DNA of 12,991 nt from an uncultured Rothia sp. (lineage in GTDB: Bacteria > Actinomycetota > Actinomycetes > Actinomycetales > Micrococcaceae), in contig CALGXU010000162.1 of NCBI GenBank assembly GCA_937935205.1, forward strand, positions 1 through 12,991, written 5' to 3'. Each line of letters starts with the position of its first letter. Position 1 is the stretch's first letter. This document shows, in pieces, positions 6,230 through 12,084 of this stretch. A model generated the notes under the pieces. The model saw nothing but the letters and a program-made list of their open reading frames with translations. It did not search any database and was not told the DNA's origin. A program made the translations under genes and the position numbers.

Positions 6230-6742
6230 ATGAACGCTCATGTGAATTTGAGTGCTTGGGTACGCGCTTTCCCTGCAGGGAAAGCCGGGGCAGAACCTGC
6301 ACCCTCGACCCCGCACAAGAGCCCCGCAGAAGAGGGCGTGATTACCGCCGAATTTGCGGTCGCCCTACCCGCCGTGACGGTGGTGCTCGCCCTCTGCCTG
6401 GGTGCCGCCTCCACGGGGGTTGCGCAGCTCAAGGTGGAGGAGTCCGCACGAACGGCCGCACGTGCCGCCGCCCGCGGAGATTCCGAGGCGCAGATTCGCT
6501 CCGCCGTCAGCCGCATCGACCCGGCGCAGAGCGTGCAGATTTCCGTTACTCCTGATGATGCAGCCGCGGCGGGGGAGGGGCGCACCCGGCAGGTGCATGT
6601 GCGGGTGAGCCGCCCCGCCCCCGGCGTGATCGGCTCGGCAACCGGCTGGGTGCTGCGGGCGGATGCCCACGCCCGCGTTGAAGGCGGCACCGACAGCGAA
6701 GAAAGCACCGGCGAAGAAAGCACCGGCAATGATGGTGAATAA
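6230..6742 (+). CDS. tadE: TadE-like pseudopilin
   Basis: A 170-residue minor pilin-like protein of the Tad machine. Residues 34-59 hold EEGVITAEFAVALPAVTVVL followed by more hydrophobic residues. The G-VITAEF site and single transmembrane helix are the hallmark of TadE proteins, which are processed like Flp pilins by a TadV-type peptidase. The rest should be outside the membrane: a helical stretch ending near 95, then two strands around VQISV and VHVRV. The tail DSEESTGEESTGNDGE is acidic and encoded partly by a tandem 15-base repeat. AAAGGAGG just before the start gives a strong binding site. It follows the pilin gene after a terminator and overlaps the next gene by 14 bases, so the two are translated together. 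It corresponds in position to Rv3655c of M. tuberculosis. Confidence 0.85.
   Translation: MNAHVNLSAWVRAFPAGKAGAEPAPSTPHKSPAEEGVITAEFAVALPAVTVVLALCLGAASTGVAQLKVEESARTAARAAARGDSEAQIRSAVSRIDPAQSVQISVTPDDAAAAGEGRTRQVHVRVSRPAPGVIGSATGWVLRADAHARVEGGTDSEESTGEESTGNDGE
6698..6727 (+). repeat. Perfect tandem 15-base repeat at the tadE/tadG junction
   Basis: GAAGAAAGCACCGGC occurs twice in direct succession (6698-6712, 6713-6727). In the tadE frame it encodes EESTG twice. The second copy ends one base before the chosen tadG start and supplies its purine-rich binding site. Changes in copy number would keep both frames open. Confidence 0.9.
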
Positions 6743-7301
6743 AAGCTCGGGCCTTGCCCGGTCTGCGGAAGAACAACCCGAAGAGGGTAGCGGTACCGTC
6801 CTTGCCCTCACCATTATTGCCGCGCTACTGGTGGTGACCGTGGTGATTGCCGGGCTCATCGGGGTGGTGTCCGCGAACCGCAGGGCTTCGGCAGCTGCCG
6901 ATTTGAGCGCGCTCGCGGCGGCGGACGCCTACCGCGGGCTCACAGAGGGGGATCCGTGCGCGGTCGCGGCGTATCTTGCCGAACGCCACGGGGCGCACCT
7001 GGAATCCTGCACGTTCCCGGATCGCCCCGAAACGGTGGAGGTGACGGTCGCCGTCCCGGTCGCAGGACCCATGGGTGTGCTGGGCCCGGCGAGGGTGCGT
7101 GCCCGCGCCGGGGCTGAACACCCCGAAGAAGAGCACGCTACGGCAGAGAATGCGGAGGAGCTGAGCCCCGATGAGGTCGCCGAGCTGGAGGAAGAACTGG
7201 AAGCCGAGCAGGACTCAGTCTCGGAACCTCCCGAGCCAGAGAACCCAGCCGAGCTAGAAAGCCCCGCAGAATCAGAGAACCCGCCGAACCAGAAAACCTA
7301 G
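6729..7301 (+). CDS. TadG-like/Rv3654c-like membrane protein (helicase/secretion neighbourhood TadE-like)
   Basis: A 190-residue protein with one N-terminal transmembrane helix (about 23-48) preceded by EEGSG, and the block RRASAAADLSALAAADAY at 51-68. This block plus two cysteines at 77 and 94 match the family represented by Rv3654c, found next to the helicase in actinobacteria; the cysteines may form a disulfide outside the cell. From about residue 130 an acidic, Glu/Pro-rich tail of some 60 residues follows, longer than I expect for the family. I chose the ATG at 6729 because GAAGAAAG lies at a fair distance and the two start codons ATG ATG overlap the end of tadE; the frame is open further upstream, but only as the shadow of tadE. 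It probably helps assemble or anchor the pilus. Confidence 0.78.
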   Translation: MMVNKSSGLARSAEEQPEEGSGTVLALTIIAALLVVTVVIAGLIGVVSANRRASAAADLSALAAADAYRGLTEGDPCAVAAYLAERHGAHLESCTFPDRPETVEVTVAVPVAGPMGVLGPARVRARAGAEHPEEEHATAENAEELSPDEVAELEEELEAEQDSVSEPPEPENPAELESPAESENPPNQKT

Positions 7302-7316
7302 CCGACTAGGCTATTT
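7297..7316. terminator. Weak two-way terminator between tadG and the helicase gene
   Basis: CCTAG (7297-7301) pairs with CTAGG (7306-7310) across a four-base loop. On the minus strand TTTT follows the stem (7296-7293), while on the plus strand the alternative stem TAGCC/GGCTA (7299-7303 with 7309-7313) is followed by TTT. It lies between two convergent genes. The stems are short, so efficiency is doubtful. Confidence 0.45.
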
Positions 7317-7348
7317 ACACTCATCGGGAGTTCTCATCCCAGCACGCC

Positions 7349-10138
7349 CTACGCCTCCGCCATGCTTCGCAGCATCGCCGTCAGTAGCGCCCGCGCGCCG
7401 TGCTTGCTGAGCGGCTCGTTGCGGTTGCCGCACTTGGGTGAGTGCACGCAGGAGGGGCAGCCGTTTTCGCATCCGCAGCTTTCGATCGCTTCGAGGGTGG
7501 CGCTCAGCCATTGCTGAACCGCGTTGAAGCCGCGCTCGCTAATGCCGGCACCGCCGGGTGCGGCGTCGTAGACGAAAATGGTGGGCCTGCCGGTGTCCAC
7601 GTGAAGCAGCGTGGAGAGTCCGCCCAAGTCCCAGCGGTCGCTGGTGGCGATGAGCGGCAGCAGTCCGATGGCGGCGTGCTCGGCGGCGTGCAGGGTGCCG
7701 GGGCCGTCCTCTTCGGTCACGCCCGCGCCGAACAGGTAGCTGGGTTCGAAGGTGAACCAGACCGCCTCGGTCATGAGCACTTCCGGCGGCATGGGTTGCG
7801 CCTCTTCGCCTAGGTATTCGCCGCCGTAGACGGAGAATCGCCGGTAGCCGGTGACCTGGTCGGTGACCTGAACCTGCCCGCGGTGCATGGTGAGCGGGGC
7901 GAGCTGCTGTGCGTCGGCTTCGGGAGCTGACTCGCCAGGAGCAGGCACACCGGGAACAGGCTCGCCGGGAACCGCATCCCTAGCGGTGTTTTGCGCACCG
8001 TAACTAACCCGTGCACGCTCCGCCAGAATACGCACCTCGGTGCTCTCAATGGCGCGCGTGTAGTAGTCCGGGTAGACGCGGCTGAGCAGAATCACGCGCT
8101 CGCCCTCGCTGAGGGACTCGACCACGTACTGCGCATTCTGGTGAATGTAGATTGCGCCCGGGTGCCCCTGGCTCATGGCGTGCGCGGCGTCCATGGTGCC
8201 AACGAGGGTGCCGTCTTCGGCGTCGATGAGCTGGTAGGGGCCGCCGCCGGTGCCGCGGATATCGACCAGGTCGGCGGCTGATTCGGCGTGCGTCCAATAC
8301 CAGCCGTCCGGGCGGCGACGCAGGTACCCCTGCTGCACCAGCCGATCCAGTAGAGCGGCGGTATGCGGCCCGAAGAGGCTCAGCTCTTCGGTGCGGATGG
8401 GCGCCTCCTGCGCGGCGGCGCACAGCTGCGGGGAGAGCACGTACGGGTTCGTCGGGTCGAAAACGGTCGCCTCAACCTCCTGCCCGAAAATCGCCTCCGG
8501 GTGGTGTACCAGGTAGGTGTCGAGCGGGTTGTCGTCGGCAATGAGCACGGCGAGCGCGTCCTGACCGCTTCGACCTGCACGGCCCACGCGCTGCATGAAG
8601 GAGGCGTGGGTACCCGGCCAGCCCGCCACGAGTACGGCGTCCAGCCCGGAGATATCGATGCCCAGCTCCAGTGCGGAGGTGCTCGCCAGGCCGAGCAGTT
8701 CGCCGTTGCGGAGTTTGCGTTCGAGTTCGCGGCGCTCTTCGGGGGTGTACCCGGCGCGGTATGCGGCGACGCGGTGGGCGAGGCCCGCCTCCACCTCGTC
8801 GAGGTAGCGTTGGGTCTTCTGCGAGAGGATTTCTACGCTGCGGCGCGAACCGGCGAAAACCAGCGAGCGGGTGCGGGAAAGCACCAGGTCGGTGAGCATT
8901 TGCGCGCCCTGCTCTACGGGGGAGACGCGGCGCGGCGCCTCCTGCTCCGCCTTGGACTGGACCGCCTGCTGCTGGGTGCTGCGGGCACCCTTGGCGAGCT
9001 GATCGTGCGCCTTGGGCGGCATGAATTCGGGCTCCCAGAGCGCGACGGTGGTTTCACCGCGCGCCGAGGTGGACTCGGTAATGGCGGTGACCGCCTGCTG
9101 CGGCACGCCAATGAGCTTGGAGAAAGACTCGACCGGGTTGGAGCTGGTCGCGGAGGCGCCGTAGAACACGGGCACGGTGCGGTAGAGCGCGCAGACGCGG
9201 CGCAGGCGGCGCAGCAGGTTGGCGATGTGCGCGCCGAAAACGCCGCGGTAGCTGTGCGCCTCGTCGAGCACCACGTAGCGCAGTCCGCGCAGGAAGGATG
9301 CCCACTGCCGGTGGTTGCTCAGGATTGAGTAGTTGAGCATGTCCGGGGTGGTGAGGATGAAGTTGGCGTGTTCGCGGATCCAGCGGCGTTCGCCGGTGGG
9401 GGTGTCGCCGTCGTAGCTTGCCGCGTGGAGTCCGGGCAGGTTGTAGGAGATGAGGGCGGTGAGCTGGTCTGCGGAGAGCGCCTTCGCCGGTGAAATGTAG
9501 AGAACGTTCGCTCTATTATTGAAGTTTTCCGCCCCTGAATACGCGGAGGTTGAGCTCACCGGCTCACTGCACGATGCGCGATAAATAGCGTCCAGGGTGG
9601 GCATCAGGTAGCTCAGGGTCTTGCCCGAGGCGGTACCCGTCGCCACGATCACGTGCCCGCCGCTGCCGGTACTCTTCGCGTCTTCGGCGTGCGCGGGAGC
9701 CTTCGCCGACCCCTCGATACGCCCCGCCTCAATGCGCTCAGCTTCGATGCGCCCCGCCTGCCAGCCGTAGCGCGCCGCACTCGCCGCCAGCGCCGCATCA
9801 AGACCCGCATGGGCGGCGTTCGCCGCCTGCACCTGGTGGGCGTAGGGCTCGGCAATGCCGAGCGATTCAAAAGCCTCCACCACACGCGGATGCAACCACT
9901 GCGGCCACGGCGCGTAGCTCGCCTCCCTGGCGGCAATGGTGTGAATATGGGTCACCTGCTCGGGCAGGGTTCCGGTGCGTTCCGCCTCCGGCAGTAGGGA
10001 TGCCAACACCTGCTGTGCGCTCGCTGGCAGTTCGCGGTAGCGTAGCGTTTTTGGGCGCGCCGCGGCCTGCCCCTGCATCTGCGCGGGGTGCTGTTCGGGG
10101 TGCTGGTTGGCGTTCTGTGAAGGGGTGCTGTGCGGCAT
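7349..10138 (-). CDS. DEAH-box helicase with DUF1998 zinc domain (MrfA/Hrq1/SftH-like)
   Basis: A superfamily 2 DNA helicase, 929 residues from this start. Visible (numbers from this start): Walker A TGTASGKT at 167-174, Walker B box DEAH at 292-295, motif IV region SLVFAGSRRS near 425, ELGID near 491 and motif VI QRVGRAGR at 516-523. The C-terminus is DUF1998-like with Cys888, 890, 894, 897 and 903 in CGCENGCPSCVHSPKCGN, a likely zinc site. Relatives include mycobacterial SftH, a 3'-5' translocase, and Bacillus MrfA, which acts in mitomycin C damage repair. The family defined for this neighbourhood is the 'helicase/secretion neighbourhood' helicase. Two low-complexity insertions occur (about 128-143 and 724-740). 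The frame is open to an ATG at 10186, but TACAAT followed by seven bases precedes the ATG at 10138, suggesting a leaderless start there. It faces the tad genes, so it is not in their operon. Confidence 0.9.
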   Translation of the reverse strand: MPHSTPSQNANQHPEQHPAQMQGQAAARPKTLRYRELPASAQQVLASLLPEAERTGTLPEQVTHIHTIAAREASYAPWPQWLHPRVVEAFESLGIAEPYAHQVQAANAAHAGLDAALAASAARYGWQAGRIEAERIEAGRIEGSAKAPAHAEDAKSTGSGGHVIVATGTASGKTLSYLMPTLDAIYRASCSEPVSSTSAYSGAENFNNRANVLYISPAKALSADQLTALISYNLPGLHAASYDGDTPTGERRWIREHANFILTTPDMLNYSILSNHRQWASFLRGLRYVVLDEAHSYRGVFGAHIANLLRRLRRVCALYRTVPVFYGASATSSNPVESFSKLIGVPQQAVTAITESTSARGETTVALWEPEFMPPKAHDQLAKGARSTQQQAVQSKAEQEAPRRVSPVEQGAQMLTDLVLSRTRSLVFAGSRRSVEILSQKTQRYLDEVEAGLAHRVAAYRAGYTPEERRELERKLRNGELLGLASTSALELGIDISGLDAVLVAGWPGTHASFMQRVGRAGRSGQDALAVLIADDNPLDTYLVHHPEAIFGQEVEATVFDPTNPYVLSPQLCAAAQEAPIRTEELSLFGPHTAALLDRLVQQGYLRRRPDGWYWTHAESAADLVDIRGTGGGPYQLIDAEDGTLVGTMDAAHAMSQGHPGAIYIHQNAQYVVESLSEGERVILLSRVYPDYYTRAIESTEVRILAERARVSYGAQNTARDAVPGEPVPGVPAPGESAPEADAQQLAPLTMHRGQVQVTDQVTGYRRFSVYGGEYLGEEAQPMPPEVLMTEAVWFTFEPSYLFGAGVTEEDGPGTLHAAEHAAIGLLPLIATSDRWDLGGLSTLLHVDTGRPTIFVYDAAPGGAGISERGFNAVQQWLSATLEAIESCGCENGCPSCVHSPKCGNRNEPLSKHGARALLTAMLRSMAEA

Positions 10139-10151
10139 GGGTTCCATTGTA
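10139..10151 (-). promoter_or_regulatory. Leaderless -10 element of the helicase gene
   Basis: On the minus strand TACAAT (10151-10146) lies seven bases before the ATG at 10138, so transcription would start at or next to the start codon. The -35 region is weak. A small palindrome (CCGAC/GTCGG, 10169-10173 with 10178-10182) lies where a -35 or a regulator site would be. Confidence 0.5.
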
Positions 10152-10369
10152 GAGTGGCGGGCTACAGTCCGACCTGCGTCGGTCACGCGCTGCCCTGAGC
10201 GCCGGCTCCGAATCCGCCCGAATCCTGCCTCGGCCCTGAGCTAAACCCCGTGCCAGACCCCGAGCCTAACCCCTCCCTGGCGCTACCCCAGTCCCGCCTC
10301 CAACGTCGCCGACCCCGTAGTCAGCGCGCACATATCAAAAAATTTGCATGCTTTAGACGTATATGACGA

Positions 10370-10381
10370 TAAAATAGTTTC
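10370..10381 (+). promoter_or_regulatory. Leaderless -10 element of trhO
   Basis: TAAAAT (10370-10375) is followed by six bases and then the GTG start codon at 10382, exactly the spacing of a leaderless actinobacterial promoter. No Shine-Dalgarno sequence is present. The surrounding 40 bases are AT-rich in contrast to the C-rich DNA on their left. No clear -35 is seen. Confidence 0.6.
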
Positions 10382-11293
10382 GTGGCTCAAAATAAGATTA
10401 TTCTGTATTACCAGTTCGCCCCCATCGCCGACCCACAGGCGGTCATGCTCTGGCAGCGTGCCCTCTGTGAGAAGCTCGGCCTGCGCGGGCGCATCCTCAT
10501 TTCCAAGCACGGCATTAACGGCACCCTCGGCGGCGAAATCAACGCGGTCAAGGCGTACACCAAGGAAACCCGCAAGTACCCCGGCTTCAAGAACATGGAG
10601 TTCAAGTGGTCCGAGGGCGGCGCGGAGGACTTCCCCCGCCTGTCCGTGAAGGCACGCGACGAGATTGTGGCTTTCGGTGCTCCCGACGAGCTGCAGGTGG
10701 ACGAGAACGGCGTCGTTGGCGGCGGCGTGCACCTGAAGCCTGAAGAGGTCAACAAGCTTGTTGAAGAGCGCGGCGACGAAGTGGTCTTCTTCGACGGCCG
10801 TAACGCGTTCGAGGCGAAGATCGGCAAGTTCAAGAACGCTATCGTTCCCGACGTGCGCACCACCCACGACTTCATCCGCGAGATTGAGTCCGGCAAGTAC
10901 AATCACATTAAGGACAAGCCGGTTGTCACCTACTGCACCGGCGGTATTCGTTGCGAGATTCTCTCCGCGCTGATGAAGAACCGCGGCTTCAAGGAGATCT
11001 ACCAGATCGACGGCGGCATCGTGCGTTACGGCGAGAAGTACGGCGACAAGGAACTCTGGGAGGGCTCGCTCTACGTCTTCGACAAGCGCATGCACATGGA
11101 GTTCACCCCGGACACCGTCACCATCGGCAAGTGCGAACAGTGCGGCGCCCCCTCGAACAAGTTCGAGAACTGCTCTAACGAATCCTGCCGCGAGCTGGTT
11201 CTGCTCTGCCCCGAGTGCGCAGCTAATGACGCGAAGCGCCACTGCGTGCCCGAATGCTCGGTGGACCGCGAAGCAGCTGAGGCGAACGCCTAA
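10382..11293 (+). CDS. trhO: tRNA uridine(34) hydroxylase TrhO (UPF0176, rhodanese-like)
   Basis: A 303-residue cytoplasmic enzyme that uses oxygen to hydroxylate uridine 34 in the anticodon of certain tRNAs, the first step towards 5-methoxy- or carboxymethoxyuridine. The N-terminal domain contains GRILISKHGINGTLGG (36-51), a strong family signature. The rhodanese domain shows FDGRNAFEAKIGKF (137-150) and the active loop YCTGGIRCE with catalytic Cys185. The C-terminal part is cysteine-rich, with pairs at 251/254, 276/279 and 288/292 plus 264 and 269, as in zinc-binding family members. Length and order fit the family well. It starts with GTG at 10382, judged from the leaderless promoter. The last base of its stop codon is the first base of the next gene. 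Codons are strongly biased to C or G endings, which suggests good expression. Confidence 0.92.
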   Translation: MAQNKIILYYQFAPIADPQAVMLWQRALCEKLGLRGRILISKHGINGTLGGEINAVKAYTKETRKYPGFKNMEFKWSEGGAEDFPRLSVKARDEIVAFGAPDELQVDENGVVGGGVHLKPEEVNKLVEERGDEVVFFDGRNAFEAKIGKFKNAIVPDVRTTHDFIREIESGKYNHIKDKPVVTYCTGGIRCEILSALMKNRGFKEIYQIDGGIVRYGEKYGDKELWEGSLYVFDKRMHMEFTPDTVTIGKCEQCGAPSNKFENCSNESCRELVLLCPECAANDAKRHCVPECSVDREAAEANA

Positions 11294-11790
11294 TGGCAAC
11301 CGCTAAGGGCGGCGCGGTTCAGATCTCTGAACCTCGCATTGAGGAGCACCCGGCAATGGTCGTTGCCGGCGTTTCGCAGGTGTTCCCCCTGGACGGCGAC
11401 TTCTCCTCGCTGTGGGATGAGCTGAATCAGAAGGCGTCCCCGGCGATGCTGGATGTTCTGAAGGTGACCCAGTACCTGGGCGTGTGCACTCAGCCGAACC
11501 CGAAGGGGCAGGTCCGCTACACGGCGGGCTTCCTGGTATCGGAGCCGGCGAGCGCGGCGAAGCTTGGCCTGGGCGTGCTGGAGTTGCCTGCGAGCACCTA
11601 TGCGGTGGTTGAGGTGACCGGCCCGATTTCGGAGTCCATTCCGGCTGGCTTTGCGAGCTTTGAGGAGGCGTTCTTCGCGAAGAATCCGCAGTACCGCCCG
11701 GTGGGTGGTCTTGAGGTGTACGGTCGCGGCGATATGCAGGCGGCTGATTACCGCATGGAGCTGTGGGTTCCGTTGGCGAAGCGTTCCTAG
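11293..11790 (+). CDS. GyrI-like / AraC-type effector-binding domain protein
   Basis: A 165-residue stand-alone ligand-binding domain of the GyrI-like (SOUL-related, effector-binding) superfamily, without a DNA-binding part. Evidence: GLGVLELPASTYAVVEVTGPI (92-112), a helical region with FASFEEAFF (120-128), then LEVYGRGD (140-147) with the usual conserved glutamate (Glu141) and YRMELWVPL (153-161). This strand order is typical of the family, whose members bind small cationic or hydrophobic molecules; some inhibit gyrase or help resist toxins. The start ATG overlaps the trhO stop (TAATG), so the two are co-translated. Nothing in the sequence tells which ligand it binds or why it is tied to tRNA modification. 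A terminator follows. Confidence 0.8.
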   Translation: MATAKGGAVQISEPRIEEHPAMVVAGVSQVFPLDGDFSSLWDELNQKASPAMLDVLKVTQYLGVCTQPNPKGQVRYTAGFLVSEPASAAKLGLGVLELPASTYAVVEVTGPISESIPAGFASFEEAFFAKNPQYRPVGGLEVYGRGDMQAADYRMELWVPLAKRS

Positions 11791-11837
11791 GGCGGTTTGT
11801 TTCTGCTGTTATGGCTACAGTTTTAGCTGTTGATTAG

Positions 11838-11876
11838 AAGCCCGGTGGCGCGATGTGTTCGTACTGCCGGGCTTTT
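11838..11876 (+). terminator. Rho-independent terminator of the trhO operon
   Basis: AAGCCCGG (11838-11845) pairs perfectly with CCGGGCTT (11867-11874), followed by a T-run to 11876. The loop is long at 21 bases. It ends the trhO and GyrI-like gene transcript. Confidence 0.8.
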
Positions 11877-11885
11877 CTGTGCCCT

Positions 11886-11924
11886 TTTGCGCCCATACTT
11901 TGCGCCTATATTTTCGCCAGTATT
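11886..11924 (+). repeat. Three degenerate 13-base tandem repeats
   Basis: Units start at 11886, 11899 and 11912 (TTTGCGCCCATAC, TTTGCGCCTATAT, TTTCGCCAGTATT). The first two agree at 11 of 13 bases; the third fits with a one-base shift. They lie between the terminator and the promoter of the flavin oxidoreductase gene. No function is evident. Confidence 0.55.
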
Positions 11925-11932
11925 TGTGTTCC

Positions 11933-11970
11933 GGGTGGGTGGGCGCGCCGTGAGGTCGGGGGAGTGGGGG
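11933..11970 (+). other. G-rich stretch with possible quadruplex
   Basis: Three G-triplets separated by single T bases (11933-11943), then a 14-base gap, then two runs of five G separated by AGT (11958-11970). Five G-runs on the plus strand could fold into a quadruplex. It sits about 30 bases upstream of the -35 of the next gene. The gap is long, so this is only a possibility. Confidence 0.35.
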
Positions 11971-11993
11971 CTCTCGCGTAACATTCCGAAATA

Positions 11994-12017
11994 AAATACT
12001 TGACATGTAAAGTATTT
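11994..12017 (+). promoter_or_regulatory. 24-base palindromic operator
   Basis: AAATACTT (11994-12001) and AAGTATTT (12010-12017) are perfect inverted arms around an inner ACATGT palindrome (12003-12008). Only one position pair (12002/12009) breaks the symmetry. It covers the -35 hexamer, so a dimeric repressor bound here should block transcription. The TTGACATGT core is reminiscent of sites of MarR-type regulators such as RosR of Corynebacterium glutamicum; that likeness is from memory. Confidence 0.7.
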
Positions 12018-12028
12018 GGGTTTAGACT
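12000..12028 (+). promoter_or_regulatory. Sigma-70 promoter of the flavin oxidoreductase gene
   Basis: The consensus -35 TTGACA (12000-12005), a 17-base spacer and the -10 TAGACT (12023-12028, four of six matches). The transcript would begin near 12035 and have a leader of about 50 bases containing a short hairpin. Confidence 0.75.
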
Positions 12029-12034
12029 TAAACC
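12019..12034 (+). promoter_or_regulatory. Second palindrome over the -10 element
   Basis: GGTTTA (12019-12024) and TAAACC (12029-12034) are perfect inverted arms around GACT. The site overlaps the -10 hexamer and differs in sequence from the upstream operator. It may bind a second regulator. Confidence 0.5.
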
Positions 12035-12038
12035 ATCA

Positions 12039-12062
12039 GCCCGGTAGTAGAAGAGGCCGGGC
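12039..12062 (+). promoter_or_regulatory. Hairpin in the leader of the flavin oxidoreductase mRNA
   Basis: GCCCGG (12039-12044) pairs with CCGGGC (12057-12062), loop of 12 bases. It begins just after the predicted transcript start and ends 22 bases before the start codon. It could stabilise the mRNA 5' end. Confidence 0.4.
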
Positions 12063-12084
12063 GCAACCCGCAAAGGAAAAAACC

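Noticed and set aside
6663..6728. ATG at 6663 as start of the TadG-like gene
   Set aside because: This would add a Lys/Ala/Pro repeat that is just the tadE repeat read in another frame, with an 80-base overlap. The ATG at 6729 is better placed.
8363..9328. 321-residue plus-strand open frame
   Set aside because: It is antisense to the helicase core motifs and shows no domain of its own.
10199..10366. Open proline-rich frame (GPELNPVPDPEPNPSL) in the gap between helicase and trhO
   Set aside because: It has no plausible start codon with a binding site, and it crosses the composition change into the trhO promoter. It looks like low-complexity DNA, not a gene.
10283..11299. 338-residue minus-strand open frame
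   Set aside because: It is antisense to trhO, whose identity is clear from motifs; the translated product resembles nothing and has the composition of a shadow frame.
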